The notes under the pieces are model-generated. The model did no database searches. It was not told the origin of the DNA and was given only the letters and a program-made list of their open reading frames with translations. Shown here one piece after another: positions 49,403 to 58,306 of a stretch of DNA of 64,000 nt. Source of the stretch: Flavobacteriales bacterium. Its GTDB lineage: Bacteria; Bacteroidota; Bacteroidia; Flavobacteriales_F; PHOS-HE28. The translations under genes were made by a program, and so were the position numbers. Each line of letters begins with the position of its first letter. Position 1 is the stretch's first letter. The stretch covers positions 124,001 through 188,000 of the forward strand of contig JADJXH010000004.1 in assembly GCA_016715895.1 (NCBI GenBank). The letters are read 5' to 3'.

Positions 49403-50233
49403 TCAGATCGTGAGCGAGTGCCGTTTGAAGTCGGTCACCGTGAGGTCCTTGTCCACGCTCTTGAGGTACTGCTCCACGCTCAGCTTGTTGTCCTTGATGA
49501 ACTCCTGGGCCAGCAGGGTGCTCTCCTTGAAGAACTTGTTGAGGCGGCCCATGGCGATCTTCTCGGCCATGTCGGCGGGCTTGCCCTCCTGGATGGCGAG
49601 CTCCTTGCCGATCTCGATCTCCTTGTCGATCACGCTCTGGGGCACGGTCTCCTTGTTGACGGCCACGGGGGCCATGGCGGCCACCTGCATGGCGACGTCC
49701 TTGGCGGCGTTCTCGAAGCCGGCCTTGTTGAGGCCCACGACGCTGGCCACCTTGTTGCCGGGGTGGTTGTAGGCCAGCACGAAGGCGGCCTTCACCTCAT
49801 GACAGGCGCTGATGTCAATCTTCTCGCCGATGACGCCGGTCTGCTCCACGAGCTTTTCGGCGATGCTCAGCCCGTTGCTGTCATACGGCAGGGCCTTGAG
49901 GGCCTCCACACTGTCCGCGCCCTTGTCCAGGGCGATCTGGGCCATGCGCTCGGCCATCGCGGCGAAGTCGGCGTTCTTGGCCACGAAGTCGGTCTCGCAG
50001 TTCACGCACACCAGCACGCCGTGGGTGCCGTCGGCGGTGGTCTTGGCGATCACCAGGCCCTCGTTGGCATCCCGGTCGGCGCGCTTGGCGGCCACTTTCT
50101 GGCCCTTCTTGCGCAGGATGTCGATGGCGGCGTCGAAGTCGCCGTTGGCCTCGCTGAGGGCCTGTTTGCAATCCATCATGCCTGCGCCGGTCATCTGGCG
50201 CAGCTTGTTCACGTCGGCGGCGGTGATGGCCAT
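49403..50233 (-). CDS. tsf: Elongation factor Ts
   Basis: 276 residues from MAITAADVNKLRQMTGAGMM (ATG at 50233). I prefer this start because it is the conserved family N-terminus; a GTG at 50245 would add four residues. TDFVAKNADFAAMAERMA is the conserved core. Exchanges GDP for GTP on EF-Tu. It follows rpsB by 35 bases, the universal rpsB-tsf pairing. Confidence 0.97.
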   Translation of the reverse strand: MAITAADVNKLRQMTGAGMMDCKQALSEANGDFDAAIDILRKKGQKVAAKRADRDANEGLVIAKTTADGTHGVLVCVNCETDFVAKNADFAAMAERMAQIALDKGADSVEALKALPYDSNGLSIAEKLVEQTGVIGEKIDISACHEVKAAFVLAYNHPGNKVASVVGLNKAGFENAAKDVAMQVAAMAPVAVNKETVPQSVIDKEIEIGKELAIQEGKPADMAEKIAMGRLNKFFKESTLLAQEFIKDNKLSVEQYLKSVDKDLTVTDFKRHSLTI

Positions 50234-50268
50234 GGTCGTGCTCACTTGCGTTCGGTTGATGTTGGGGT

Positions 50269-51048
50269 TCAGTTGGCCTCCTCCTCGGAGCCCTCGGCCT
50301 CCACCTCCTCGCCCTCCTCGGTCTCCTCGGCCTCGCCCTCGGGCAGGCTGCTCTTGTCGTTCTTGCGCTCCTCAAGGCCCTCGTTGATGGCGGCGATGGC
50401 CACGTCCACGATCAGCTCGATGCTCTTGGTGGCATCGTCGTTGGCCGGGATGGGGAAATCCACCAGGGTGGGGTCGCTGTTGGTGTCCACCATGGCGAAC
50501 ACCGGGATGTTGAGCTTGCGGGCCTCGGCCACGGCGATGTGCTCCTTCACGATGTCCACCACGAAGAGGGCGGCGGGCTGACGGGTGAGGTCGGCGATGG
50601 AGCCCAGGTTCTTCTCCATCTTCTCGCGCTGCCGCATCACCTGCAGGCGCTCGCGCTTGCTCATGTTGTCGAAGGTGCCGTCGGTCTTCATCCGGTCGAT
50701 GGCGGCCATCTTCTTGATGGCGCGGCGGATGGTGCCGAAGTTGGTGAGCATGCCACCGCTCCAGCGCTCGGTGACGTAGGGCATGCCGGTGGCCTTCACC
50801 TTCTCGGCCACGATGTCCTTCGCCTGCTTCTTGGTGGCGACGAACAGGATCTTCTTGCCGCTCCGTGCAACGCTCTTCAGGGCGGAGGCCGCCTCGTCGA
50901 GCTTGACGACGGTCTTGTTGAGGTCGATGATGTGGATCCCCTTCTTCTCCCCGAAGATGTAGGGGGCCATGTTGGGGTTCCACTTGCGGCGCAGGTGACC
51001 GAAGTGGACGCCGGCGTCGAGCAGTTTGTTGAAATCAGTGCGGGCCAT
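50269..51048 (-). CDS. rpsB: 30S ribosomal protein S2
   Basis: 259 residues. Conserved parts are LLDAGVHFGHLRRKWNPNMA, GKKILFVATKKQAKDI, ERWSGGMLTNF and IPVFAMVDTNSDP. The C-terminal tail is strongly acidic (about 25 of the last 40 residues are E or D), as in other Bacteroidota S2 proteins. First gene of the rpsB-tsf pair, 150 bases downstream of rpsI. Confidence 0.97.
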   Translation of the reverse strand: MARTDFNKLLDAGVHFGHLRRKWNPNMAPYIFGEKKGIHIIDLNKTVVKLDEAASALKSVARSGKKILFVATKKQAKDIVAEKVKATGMPYVTERWSGGMLTNFGTIRRAIKKMAAIDRMKTDGTFDNMSKRERLQVMRQREKMEKNLGSIADLTRQPAALFVVDIVKEHIAVAEARKLNIPVFAMVDTNSDPTLVDFPIPANDDATKSIELIVDVAIAAINEGLEERKNDKSSLPEGEAEETEEGEEVEAEGSEEEAN

Positions 51049-51114
51049 GTGCGTTGTCTGGTACTGGGTTCACGTTCCTTGTTCCCGTTGAGCAGGCATC
51101 CGGGTGGTAGCCTT

Positions 51115-51129
51115 TCCCGCTAGGCGGGA
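51115..51129 (-). promoter_or_regulatory. Hairpin in the rpsI-rpsB spacer
   Basis: TCCCGC-CTA-GCGGGA on the minus strand, 67 bases upstream of the rpsB start, with a second GC-rich stem (about 51169-51196) directly after the rpsI stop. No T tract. A leader structure for S2 autoregulation is possible but only inferred from position. Confidence 0.35.
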
Positions 51130-51198
51130 CCGAGTCCGTCCGGATTGGATGCTGAACCCGCCGGTGCCAGGGCCCGTGCGGGTCTCGCAAGCGCGGGC

Positions 51199-51585
51199 TT
51201 AACGCTTGCTGAACTGGTAGCGCTTGCGCGCCTTCTTGCGGCCGAACTTCTTGCGCTCCACGGCACGGGGGTCGCGGGTCATGAGGTTCTCGGCCTTGAG
51301 CTTGGGTTTGTTCTCGGCGTCCACCTCCACCAGCGCACGGGCGATGCCCAGGCGCAGGGCGTCGGCCTGACCGGTGATGCCACCGCCGTCCACGCGGGCC
51401 TGCACGTCGTACTTGCCCTCGGTGCCCGTGAGCTTGAAGGGCTGGTTCATCTTGAACTGCTGGGCCAGCAGGGGGAAGTACTCCTTGGCTTCCACGCCGT
51501 TGATGGTGACCGCGCCGCTGCCCTCGGTGAGGATCACGCGGGCCACGGAGGTCTTGCGGCGGCCGATGGTGTTGATGGGCTCCAT
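51199..51585 (-). CDS. rpsI: 30S ribosomal protein S9
   Basis: 128 residues. GRRKTSVARV near the N-terminus, VDGGGITGQADALRLGIARA in the middle, and the invariant basic tail ending YQFSKR. The last residues reach the decoding centre. It directly follows rplM with one base between stop and start. Confidence 0.97.
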   Translation of the reverse strand: MEPINTIGRRKTSVARVILTEGSGAVTINGVEAKEYFPLLAQQFKMNQPFKLTGTEGKYDVQARVDGGGITGQADALRLGIARALVEVDAENKPKLKAENLMTRDPRAVERKKFGRKKARKRYQFSKR

Positions 51586-51586
51586 C

Positions 51587-52042
51587 TTACTTGATGCTGT
51601 TCAGGTCGATCTTGCGGGGGTTCTGCGCGCCGTGCTTGTGCTCGGTGCCGGCCACCACGTGCAGGTTGTTGAACTGGGCGCGGCCCAGGCGGGTCTTGGG
51701 GAGCATGCCGCGCACGGCGATCTCCACCAGGGCCGTGGGCTTGCGGCGGTGCAGCTTGTGCGCCACCTCCACGGTGCGACCGCCGGGGTAACCGCTGAAG
51801 CGCTGGTACTCCTTGTCGTCCATCTTGGTGCCCGTGAGGCGCACCTTGTCGGCGTTGATCACCACCACGTGGTCACCGGTGTCCACATGCGAAGTGAAGG
51901 TCGGCTTGTGCTTGCCGCGCACCAGCATGGCCACCATGCTCGCCAGGCGGCCCAGCGTTTCGTTCTCGGCGTCCACCAGGAGCCATTCCTTGATGACGGT
52001 GGCCTTGTTGGCCATGCTCGTCGTATGCGTTGTCGATGCCAT
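51587..52042 (-). CDS. rplM: 50S ribosomal protein L13
   Basis: 151 residues from the ATG at 52042. Alternatives are a GTG at 52063 and an ATG at 52015. The core reads VDAENETLGRLASMVAMLVR, then SGYPGGRTVEVAH and AVRGMLPKTRLGR. The chosen start leaves a leader of about 35 bases after the predicted promoter. First gene of the ribosomal cluster. Confidence 0.95.
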   Translation of the reverse strand: MASTTHTTSMANKATVIKEWLLVDAENETLGRLASMVAMLVRGKHKPTFTSHVDTGDHVVVINADKVRLTGTKMDDKEYQRFSGYPGGRTVEVAHKLHRRKPTALVEIAVRGMLPKTRLGRAQFNNLHVVAGTEHKHGAQNPRKIDLNSIK

Positions 52043-52065
52043 GGGCGTGCGGGTCGGATACACCT

Positions 52066-52079
52066 CCCCTCGGAAGGGG
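52066..52079 (-). promoter_or_regulatory. Leader hairpin of rplM
   Basis: CCCCT-TCCG-AGGGG on the minus strand, immediately after the predicted transcription start and before the L13 ATG. It would form a short stem in the leader. An autoregulatory role is only a guess from position. Confidence 0.4.
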
Positions 52080-52082
52080 CCG

Positions 52083-52113
52083 CGAAGTTAGATCCTTTCC
52101 GTGATCGCACAAA
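52083..52113 (-). promoter_or_regulatory. Promoter of the rplM-rpsI cluster
   Basis: Minus-strand TTTG (52110-52113), exactly 19 bases, then TAACTTCG (52083-52090). This is the best match to the Bacteroidota primary sigma consensus TTTG-N19-TAnnTTTG in the window, with one mismatch in the -7 element. Confidence 0.8.
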
Positions 52114-52171
52114 CGCCACCGTTCACAAGTTCCCCACCGCACCGTCCACCGACCCCGACCGACCCAAGGAA

Positions 52172-52200
52172 GGACGGGCGGCCCGAAAGGCCGCCCGTCC
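52172..52200 (-). terminator. 12-bp perfect hairpin after the cytochrome/propeller gene
   Basis: Arms GGACGGGCGGCC (52172-52183) and GGCCGCCCGTCC (52189-52200) around CGAAA. It follows the stop of the gene at 52235 on the minus strand and is symmetric. The T tract is weak, so it may rely on stem strength. Confidence 0.7.
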
Positions 52201-52234
52201 CATTATCTCCTTGTTGATCAGTACCTTATACGAT

Positions 52235-55200
52235 CTACGGCAGCTGCTGCACCTTGACCGCCGTGGGCAGGGTGCCGCCCACCGACTGCAGAATGGGGTC
52301 CCGGTCGTTGTTGCTGCCGGTGTACTTCACCACCCCGTCCAGGTTCACGTCCTCGTCCAGGTAACCGGGGGCCGTGGCCGTAGGCACCGTACCGCCCACC
52401 CCCACCAGGATCGGGTCGCGGTCGTTGGTGCTGCCGGCATACTTGATGGTGCCCTCCCCGGTGACGTCCCCCGCCCACAGCACCATCACGCCGTTGCGGT
52501 TGCGGCGGGCATCGGTGCCATAGGTGGGCGTCGACGGGCTGGTGAGGTCGATCATCGTGTTCCAGTCACGCAGCAGCACCGGTTGGAAGGTCATCGCCCC
52601 CAGATGGTTGCGGTGGCGCACCACCACGTGGTAGTCGCCGGCCGCCACGGTGGGGAAGGTGATGGTCTGCTCGCCACCGGGCATCATCACATCACCGGAG
52701 CGCTGCACCAGCACCGCGCGTGTGGCCACCACCTGCGTGGGGTTGGCGTTGTTGCGCAGCTCCACCAGGGCCCAGTCCACCGGGGCGGTAATGCCCTGGC
52801 GGGCCAGCACGTCGGGCGCGGCCTGGGTGTTGAGGCCATAGGGATCCGTGGCGGGCAGCAGGCCGGCCGGGCCCAGGTCCGCCTTCATGCCACCGGTCTG
52901 GTAGGGACCGTCGAGGAACATGCGCAGGTTCACCCGGGCATGGGTATCGTCCTGGTCGAGGATGCCATCGGCATCGGCGTCCACCCCCATGCGGATGCGG
53001 GTGGTGGGTTGCACCAGCGTCCAGCTCAGCGGACCACCCGAGCCCTGCGCGGAGGACACCAGCTGGGCGTGGGTCACCGTCTGCCCGGCGATGTCGCTCT
53101 GGTAGTTCTCCCCGCCCAGGTAGTAGAAGCCGCGCATCACGCCGCCGTAGCGGCCCTTCACGATCATCCCGTACTCGGTGGGTCGGTCGTTCGCCAGGTT
53201 CTTCATGGTCGTCAGTCGCGTGGTGCTGCCGATGGTGCTGCCGTTCAAGGTCTCCCGGAAGCCCACGGCCGGCATCGCGTCGTTCACCACATTGCTCGAC
53301 AAGGGGAAGTTGAAGCTCTGCGGGCTGTTGGCAAAGGTGATCCCACCGGACCAGGAGAGCAGTTCGGGCTCATAATCACCCAGGTAGTTGCCCACCCCGC
53401 CGCCGTTGAACCAGGTCTCCATCACCCCCTCGCTCATCATGCCGAAGCCGCTGGTGCACTCGGTGGTGTTGTAGAAGAATCCGTTCTTGCGGTAGGTGCT
53501 GCGCAGGTCCGCGGCCATGTTCCGGTTGGGGCCGAAGTCGACCAGGGTCCCCGCACCCGTGCCCTGCACGTTGCCGTTGCCGGGCAGTTCACCGCGGCCG
53601 GTCTGGGCGTTGTGGCAGTGCGAGCAGTTCGCCTGCACGCTCACGAACAGGTTCACGGCCGGTGGAACGGTCTGGAAGGTGGTGCCGGTGCCCCGCACGC
53701 GGTTGGGGTTGATGCGGAGGGTGCTGCTCTCGCTCTCGGGCCGCAGGGTGCGGAAGGGATTGGGCACGTACCAGGTGGCGGCCAGGAAGTCGGCGAACTC
53801 CTGCATCTCGCCTTCGGACTTCGGGGCGTCCATGCCTTGCAGGTGCTGGAAGGCGCCGGCGAACTCGCCGAAGTTCCGCTTGTCGCCCCGCCAGTGCAGG
53901 TTGCCGCGGCCGCGCCCGATGATGTCGATGAGGAATTGCGTGGTCTTCACGCCCTTCATGGGGTGCAGCACCTTGCCGTCCACGGTGTCCATGGGCAGGC
54001 TCGGGTCGCCCAGGTCCCAGCCCAGGCGGTCCCAGCGGCCATCCACGTGGCAGCTGCCGCAGGCGATGTGGCCGGTGCCGGATCCTTCGTGCGTGTTGTA
54101 CAGGTGCTTCCGCCCGGCCTTGATCACCATCGGCGTGGGGTCGAAGAAGTTGGCCCGGGCCACCTCCTTGTTGGTGGCGAGGTCCACGGTGCTCACCGTG
54201 CCCTCGAACTTGTTGAGCACGTAGGCGCGGGTGTTGCCGGCGTTCAGCTTGATGCCCGTCGGACCCTCACCCACCGGGATGGGATCGGCCAGGTTGCGCG
54301 TGCCGTCGCTGTTGATCACCACCACGTTGTTGGAGCCCATGCCGGTGACGTAGGCCTTGGTGCCGTCCGCGGTGAACGCGATGCCGCGCGGGTCGCCGAG
54401 GGACTGTTTGCGCAGGGCCGGGGCCACGCTGGGCGTGGTGTAGGTGAGGTGGGGGTTGAGGTCGGTGATGGTGTTGGCCCCGCCCACGCTGGAGAACCGG
54501 CTGATGTTCACCCGGAGGAACTTGCCGTTGAGGATGGGCTCGAAGCGCACCTCGTTGGTGGCATCGGTGCCCACCACGCTCACCTGGCCGTTGCTGGGGT
54601 TCACCGCCATCGCCATCAGGATGTTGCCCAAGCGGGTCTGGTACTGCACGCTCCCGGTGCTGGGGGCGTTGGCATCGATCACGGCCACATCCCGGTCGGG
54701 CATGTCCCAGCCCGTGATGCGGGCCTTGCCGGCCGCATTGCCGCTCACCATGTTGGTCCAGTTGCCGCCGTTATCGTCCAGCCATTGGCCGGCGGCGTTC
54801 TTGCGCACGATGATGCTGTGCGTGTTGATGAGGTTGGTGGGGTTGGCCGGGTTCATCGGCGGGTTGAAGCCCGTGCCGGCATTGGGGATGGGCACCGCGC
54901 CTCCGTAAGGGCCTGCGGGGTTGGTGGCATCGTTCGGGATCACCGTGCAGCCACCCTGCGGGGAGCAGATGCCGAAGCGGTTGGTCCCGTGCTGGAAGTT
55001 GAAGAAGGTGTTGCCGTTGAGGACGGTGGTGGCGTTGCCGCTCTCGAAGAAGGCGCAGTACACGGTGTTGCCGTTGGGGCTCACGGCCAGGGCACGGGGC
55101 TGCTCGCCCTTCAGCAGCACCTCGGTGGGCGCCGCGCTGAGGTCGGCGAGGTTGAACACCTGCACGCTCTCGCGGCCGGCGCAGGAGACGAAGGCCTTGG

Positions 55201-55642
55201 TGGCGGGCACGCCCCCGGCGAAGACCACGTCGGCGGGTTCATCCTCGGTGAGCAGGCTGCGCACCACGATGTTCTGGGTGAGGTCCACGATGCTCACCTC
55301 GTCGCTCACCTGGTTCACCACCCAGGCCTCGGTGTTGCTCCGCACCCGCACGGTCACCGGGTCGAGGCCCACCGGGATGCTGGCCTGCAGCAGCAGGTTG
55401 TTGGGCGTCACCTGGAACACCTCCAGGGCGTTGTTGGCCGTGTTCACGGCCAGCAGCTTGGTGCCGTCGGGCGTCAGGTCGAGCGGGTGCACATGGGCGC
55501 TCTCGAAGTTGACGAACTGGTCCGCCGGCACGGCCGAGCCCACGTTGGGCAGCTCGTAGGCCTGGAAGGCCGAGGTGAAGACGACGCCCCCGAGGAGGAC
55601 GCCGGCGATCAGGAACTTGTTGCGCGTAATGAGCTTGACCAT
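52235..55642 (-). CDS. Secreted YVTN-type beta-propeller / c-type cytochrome protein with dockerin-like C-terminal repeats
   Basis: 1135 residues from MVKLITRNKFLIAGVLLGGV (ATG at 55642), a signal anchor or signal peptide. Residues about 40-500 hold propeller repeats (LTPDGTKLLAVNTANNALEV, ALAVSPNGNTVY, AFTADGTKAYVTGMGSNNVV). Two haem c motifs follow, CGSCH (about 527) and CSHCH (about 670), with the surrounding pattern of di-haem peroxidase-like proteins. The last 100 residues contain two copies of a calcium-type loop (KYAGSTNDRDPIL and KYTGSNNDRDPIL with DVNLDGV), common at the C-termini of Bacteroidota secreted proteins. Probably a periplasmic or surface electron-transfer protein. Substrate unknown. 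Confidence 0.85.
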   Translation of the reverse strand: MVKLITRNKFLIAGVLLGGVVFTSAFQAYELPNVGSAVPADQFVNFESAHVHPLDLTPDGTKLLAVNTANNALEVFQVTPNNLLLQASIPVGLDPVTVRVRSNTEAWVVNQVSDEVSIVDLTQNIVVRSLLTEDEPADVVFAGGVPATKAFVSCAGRESVQVFNLADLSAAPTEVLLKGEQPRALAVSPNGNTVYCAFFESGNATTVLNGNTFFNFQHGTNRFGICSPQGGCTVIPNDATNPAGPYGGAVPIPNAGTGFNPPMNPANPTNLINTHSIIVRKNAAGQWLDDNGGNWTNMVSGNAAGKARITGWDMPDRDVAVIDANAPSTGSVQYQTRLGNILMAMAVNPSNGQVSVVGTDATNEVRFEPILNGKFLRVNISRFSSVGGANTITDLNPHLTYTTPSVAPALRKQSLGDPRGIAFTADGTKAYVTGMGSNNVVVINSDGTRNLADPIPVGEGPTGIKLNAGNTRAYVLNKFEGTVSTVDLATNKEVARANFFDPTPMVIKAGRKHLYNTHEGSGTGHIACGSCHVDGRWDRLGWDLGDPSLPMDTVDGKVLHPMKGVKTTQFLIDIIGRGRGNLHWRGDKRNFGEFAGAFQHLQGMDAPKSEGEMQEFADFLAATWYVPNPFRTLRPESESSTLRINPNRVRGTGTTFQTVPPAVNLFVSVQANCSHCHNAQTGRGELPGNGNVQGTGAGTLVDFGPNRNMAADLRSTYRKNGFFYNTTECTSGFGMMSEGVMETWFNGGGVGNYLGDYEPELLSWSGGITFANSPQSFNFPLSSNVVNDAMPAVGFRETLNGSTIGSTTRLTTMKNLANDRPTEYGMIVKGRYGGVMRGFYYLGGENYQSDIAGQTVTHAQLVSSAQGSGGPLSWTLVQPTTRIRMGVDADADGILDQDDTHARVNLRMFLDGPYQTGGMKADLGPAGLLPATDPYGLNTQAAPDVLARQGITAPVDWALVELRNNANPTQVVATRAVLVQRSGDVMMPGGEQTITFPTVAAGDYHVVVRHRNHLGAMTFQPVLLRDWNTMIDLTSPSTPTYGTDARRNRNGVMVLWAGDVTGEGTIKYAGSTNDRDPILVGVGGTVPTATAPGYLDEDVNLDGVVKYTGSNNDRDPILQSVGGTLPTAVKVQQLP

Positions 55643-55732
55643 GGATCCGGGATGTGTTGACGCCGCGTCTCCCCCGCACAAGGGTCGGGGAAGTTAAGCG
55701 GATCGCCCGCAAAAGGGAAATCCCAGCGGCGC

Positions 55733-56926
55733 TCAGGCGATGATGCCCATCTCGCGGCCCACCTTGGCGAAGGCGGCCAGGGCCCTGTCGATGTGGGCGT
55801 CGGTGTGGGCCGCGCTCAGCTGCACCCGGATGCGGGCCGTGTCCTTGGGCACCACGGGGTAGAAGAACCCGATGACGTAGATGCCTTCGTCCAGCAACCG
55901 GTCGGCCATCACCTGGCTCAGCTTGGCATCGCCGAGCATCACCGGCACGATGGCCGCTCCGGCCCCCCGGGTCGTGAAGCCCAGCGCCTCGATGCCGGTG
56001 CGGAAACGGTCCACGTTCCGCTCCAGCTGGTCGCGCAGCTCGGTGGTGCGGCTCAGCAGGTCGATCACGGCGATGCTGGCGCCCACGATGGCCGGGGCCA
56101 GGGAGTTGCTGAAGAGGTAGGGCCGGCTGCGCTGCCGCAGCATCTCGATGATCTCCCTGCGACCGGTGGTGTATCCACCCATGGCGCCGCCAAGGGCCTT
56201 GCCCAGGGTGCCGGTGATGATGTCCACGCGACCCATCACGCCACAGTGCTCCACGCTGCCCCGTCCGGTCCTCCCGATGAAGCCGGCGGCATGGCACTCG
56301 TCCACCATCACCAGCGCCTCGTACCGGTCGGCCAGGTCGCAGATGCCCTTCAGGTCGGCCACGATCCCGTCCATGCTGAACACGCCGTCGGTGACCACCA
56401 TGATGTGCCGGCACCCATCGGCGCGGGCCGCCTTGAGCTGCTGCTCCAGGTCGGCCATGTCGTTGTTGGCATAGCGGTAGCGCCTGGCCTTGCACAGCCG
56501 CACCCCGTCGATGATGCTGGCGTGGTTGAGCGCATCGCTGATGATGGCGTCCTCCTCGCCCAGCAGCGGCTCGAACACCCCGCCGTTGGCGTCGAAGCAG
56601 GCGGCGTAAAGGATGGTGTCTTCCGTGCCGTGGAACTCCGCCAGCTTCCGCTCCAGTTCCTTGTGGATGTCCTGGGTGCCGCAGATGAAGCGCACGCTGC
56701 TCATGCCGTAGCCGTGCGTGTCGAGGGTGACGTGGGCGGCCTTCACCACCTCGGGGTGGGAGCTGAGGCCCAGATAGTTGTTCGCGCAGAAGTTCAGGAC
56801 CTGCCGGCCGTTCACCGTGATCTCCGCGCCCTGTTCACTGGTGATGATGCGCTCGCGTTTGAACAGGCCGGCCTCGTCGATGACCTTCAGTTCGCGCTGC
56901 AGGTGGTGCTGGAGGGGGCCGTACAT
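55733..56926 (-). CDS. kbl: Glycine C-acetyltransferase (2-amino-3-ketobutyrate CoA ligase)
   Basis: 397 residues, the family length. ANNYLGLSSHPEV is the substrate-binding start. The pyridoxal phosphate lysine is K243 in GTLGKALGG, with DECHAAGFIG (about 209-218) holding the cofactor aspartate. Converts 2-amino-3-oxobutanoate and coenzyme A to glycine and acetyl-CoA, the second step of threonine breakdown. Threonine dehydrogenase is not adjacent. Single-gene transcript with its own -7 element. Confidence 0.96.
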   Translation of the reverse strand: MYGPLQHHLQRELKVIDEAGLFKRERIITSEQGAEITVNGRQVLNFCANNYLGLSSHPEVVKAAHVTLDTHGYGMSSVRFICGTQDIHKELERKLAEFHGTEDTILYAACFDANGGVFEPLLGEEDAIISDALNHASIIDGVRLCKARRYRYANNDMADLEQQLKAARADGCRHIMVVTDGVFSMDGIVADLKGICDLADRYEALVMVDECHAAGFIGRTGRGSVEHCGVMGRVDIITGTLGKALGGAMGGYTTGRREIIEMLRQRSRPYLFSNSLAPAIVGASIAVIDLLSRTTELRDQLERNVDRFRTGIEALGFTTRGAGAAIVPVMLGDAKLSQVMADRLLDEGIYVIGFFYPVVPKDTARIRVQLSAAHTDAHIDRALAAFAKVGREMGIIA

Positions 56927-56948
56927 GGGTGCCGGATGTGGTGGGCGG

Positions 56949-56956
56949 CGAAGGTA
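56949..56956 (-). promoter_or_regulatory. -7 element (TACCTTCG) of kbl
   Basis: TAnnTTTG with one mismatch, 22 bases before the kbl start. No clear TTTG at -33. Confidence 0.45.
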
Positions 56957-57049
56957 CTGGCCGGGCTGCTAGCCGGGAACGCGCGCCAAGGCCCATGCAA
57001 TCTCTTGGTTATGAAAGCATTAAATCATCCACCCAGGTTATCAACACAT

Positions 57050-57080
57050 GTTGACAACTATTTTCTTTCGTCTATATTCG
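57050..57080 (+). promoter_or_regulatory. Strong-looking promoter of the CPBP-like gene
   Basis: GTTG (57050-57053), 19 bases, TATATTCG (57073-57080), in an AT-rich stretch in the middle of GC-rich DNA. The same bases also read as TTGACA-N16-TATATT, so the element looks good by both the Bacteroidota and the classical sigma-70 rules. Confidence 0.7.
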
Positions 57081-57099
57081 CACTTCCTTCGTCGAACCC

Positions 57100-58005
57100 A
57101 TGCGTGCCTTCATCACCAAAAATCCGGTGCTCACCTTCGTGGTGTTCACATGGATCCTGCAATGGGGCCTGATCGGCATCGTGATGCGGATCACGCCCGA
57201 GGGCCTTCATGTCACGGAGGATGCCACGGCCCACATGGTATTCCGGCTGCGGTTGCTGGGGCCGCTTCTGGTCTGCCTGGCGGTGACGTACTACCTGGAG
57301 GGGGGCAAGGGCGTGGGGAAACTGTTCGCGGCCTACTCGCGGTGGAAGGTGCCCGCACCCTGGTACGCGCTCGCCTTCAGCTGGAAGTTCATCAATGCCT
57401 ACCTGGCCATCGGGTTCGTGTTCCTGATCAACGGGACCTTCCCGGGCCTGTACGTGGACCGGTTCTGGGAGGGCTGGGCGATCAACCTGCCGGCCATCAT
57501 CTACATCGCGCTGATGGAGGAGACCTCCTGGATGAAGTTCGGGGTCACCCGCTTGCAGATGCGCTACAACGCGCTCACCTCGGCCCTGATCATCGGCTTC
57601 TGCTGGGGCATGTGGTACATGCCCATGCTGATCATCAACGAAGGCGTTCCACCGGGCTACCCGGTGCCGGTGTTCATGGGCTGCATGCTGGGCTTGGGCA
57701 TCATGCTCACCTGGGCCTACAACATGACCCGCAGCGGGTTGGTGCTGCTGGTGATGCAGATCATCAGCAACACGGCCTTCTTCGTCACCCCGGTGCTCTT
57801 CGCGGTCACCAACGACCAGAGCTACATCGTGGCCTACAGCTGGGTGTTCATGGCGTTCTGCGCCGCGCTGCCCATCCTGTTCGGGGCGAAGGACCTGGCG
57901 CGGCGGCCCCGGGCGCGGTGGGATACGGACACCGTGTTCCCCGCTCCGGATGAGCAGGAGGAGGTGGCCACCCCGGTGGTCGCGAGCGTTGGGGCGCGGC
58001 GGTGA
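57100..58005 (+). CDS. CPBP-like membrane protein lacking the catalytic histidines
   Basis: 301 residues with about eight hydrophobic helices. The region 130-230 follows the layout of CPBP intramembrane proteases: EE at 140-141, a WxxWxxP block at 169-175, and N224 in a late helix. The key residues differ: the arginine of EExxxR is M145, the histidine of WxxWHxP is Y173, and the histidine of HxxxN is Q220. So it is probably not an active protease of the usual kind. The charged C-terminal tail is cytosolic. It has an unusually strong promoter and stands alone, converging on gatC. Confidence 0.6.
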   Translation: MRAFITKNPVLTFVVFTWILQWGLIGIVMRITPEGLHVTEDATAHMVFRLRLLGPLLVCLAVTYYLEGGKGVGKLFAAYSRWKVPAPWYALAFSWKFINAYLAIGFVFLINGTFPGLYVDRFWEGWAINLPAIIYIALMEETSWMKFGVTRLQMRYNALTSALIIGFCWGMWYMPMLIINEGVPPGYPVPVFMGCMLGLGIMLTWAYNMTRSGLVLLVMQIISNTAFFVTPVLFAVTNDQSYIVAYSWVFMAFCAALPILFGAKDLARRPRARWDTDTVFPAPDEQEEVATPVVASVGARR

Positions 58006-58009
58006 CCGC

Positions 58010-58306
58010 TCACCCCTTGTCCACCACGCGGGGCACCTTGAAGTAGTCGCTGTCCTTCACCGGGGCGTTGCGCAGCGCGTCCTTCTTGCTGACGCCCGGC
58101 AGGGCCACGTCCTCCCGCAGCACGTTCTCCTCCTCGGTCATGAACACGAGGGGCTCCACACCGCGGGTGTCCACCTGGTTGAGCTGTTCCACGAAGGATA
58201 GCACGCGCTCCATATCCTTCAGGATCGCCGCACGCCGGGCGGGGTCGCTGAAGTCGAGCCGTGCCAGTTCGGCGATGCGGTCCAGGGTGGCGTCATCCAG
58301 CTTCAT
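58010..58306 (-). CDS. gatC: Asp-tRNA(Asn)/Glu-tRNA(Gln) amidotransferase subunit C
   Basis: 98 residues. IAELARLDFSDPARR near the N-terminus, and a typical middle ending in DTRGVEPLVF with LREDVALPGVSKKDALRNAP (about 62-82). The subunit stabilises GatA in the amidotransferase that makes Gln-tRNA and/or Asn-tRNA. gatA and gatB are not in the window. The start overlaps the end of plsC by 14 bases, so the two are co-expressed. Confidence 0.95.
   Translation of the reverse strand: MKLDDATLDRIAELARLDFSDPARRAAILKDMERVLSFVEQLNQVDTRGVEPLVFMTEEENVLREDVALPGVSKKDALRNAPVKDSDYFKVPRVVDKG

Noticed and set aside
51374..55660. Plus-strand 1428-codon open frame over rpsI, rplM and the cytochrome gene
   Set aside because: It crosses ribosomal genes and a terminator on the other strand and is dominated by H, G, A and V; antisense shadow.
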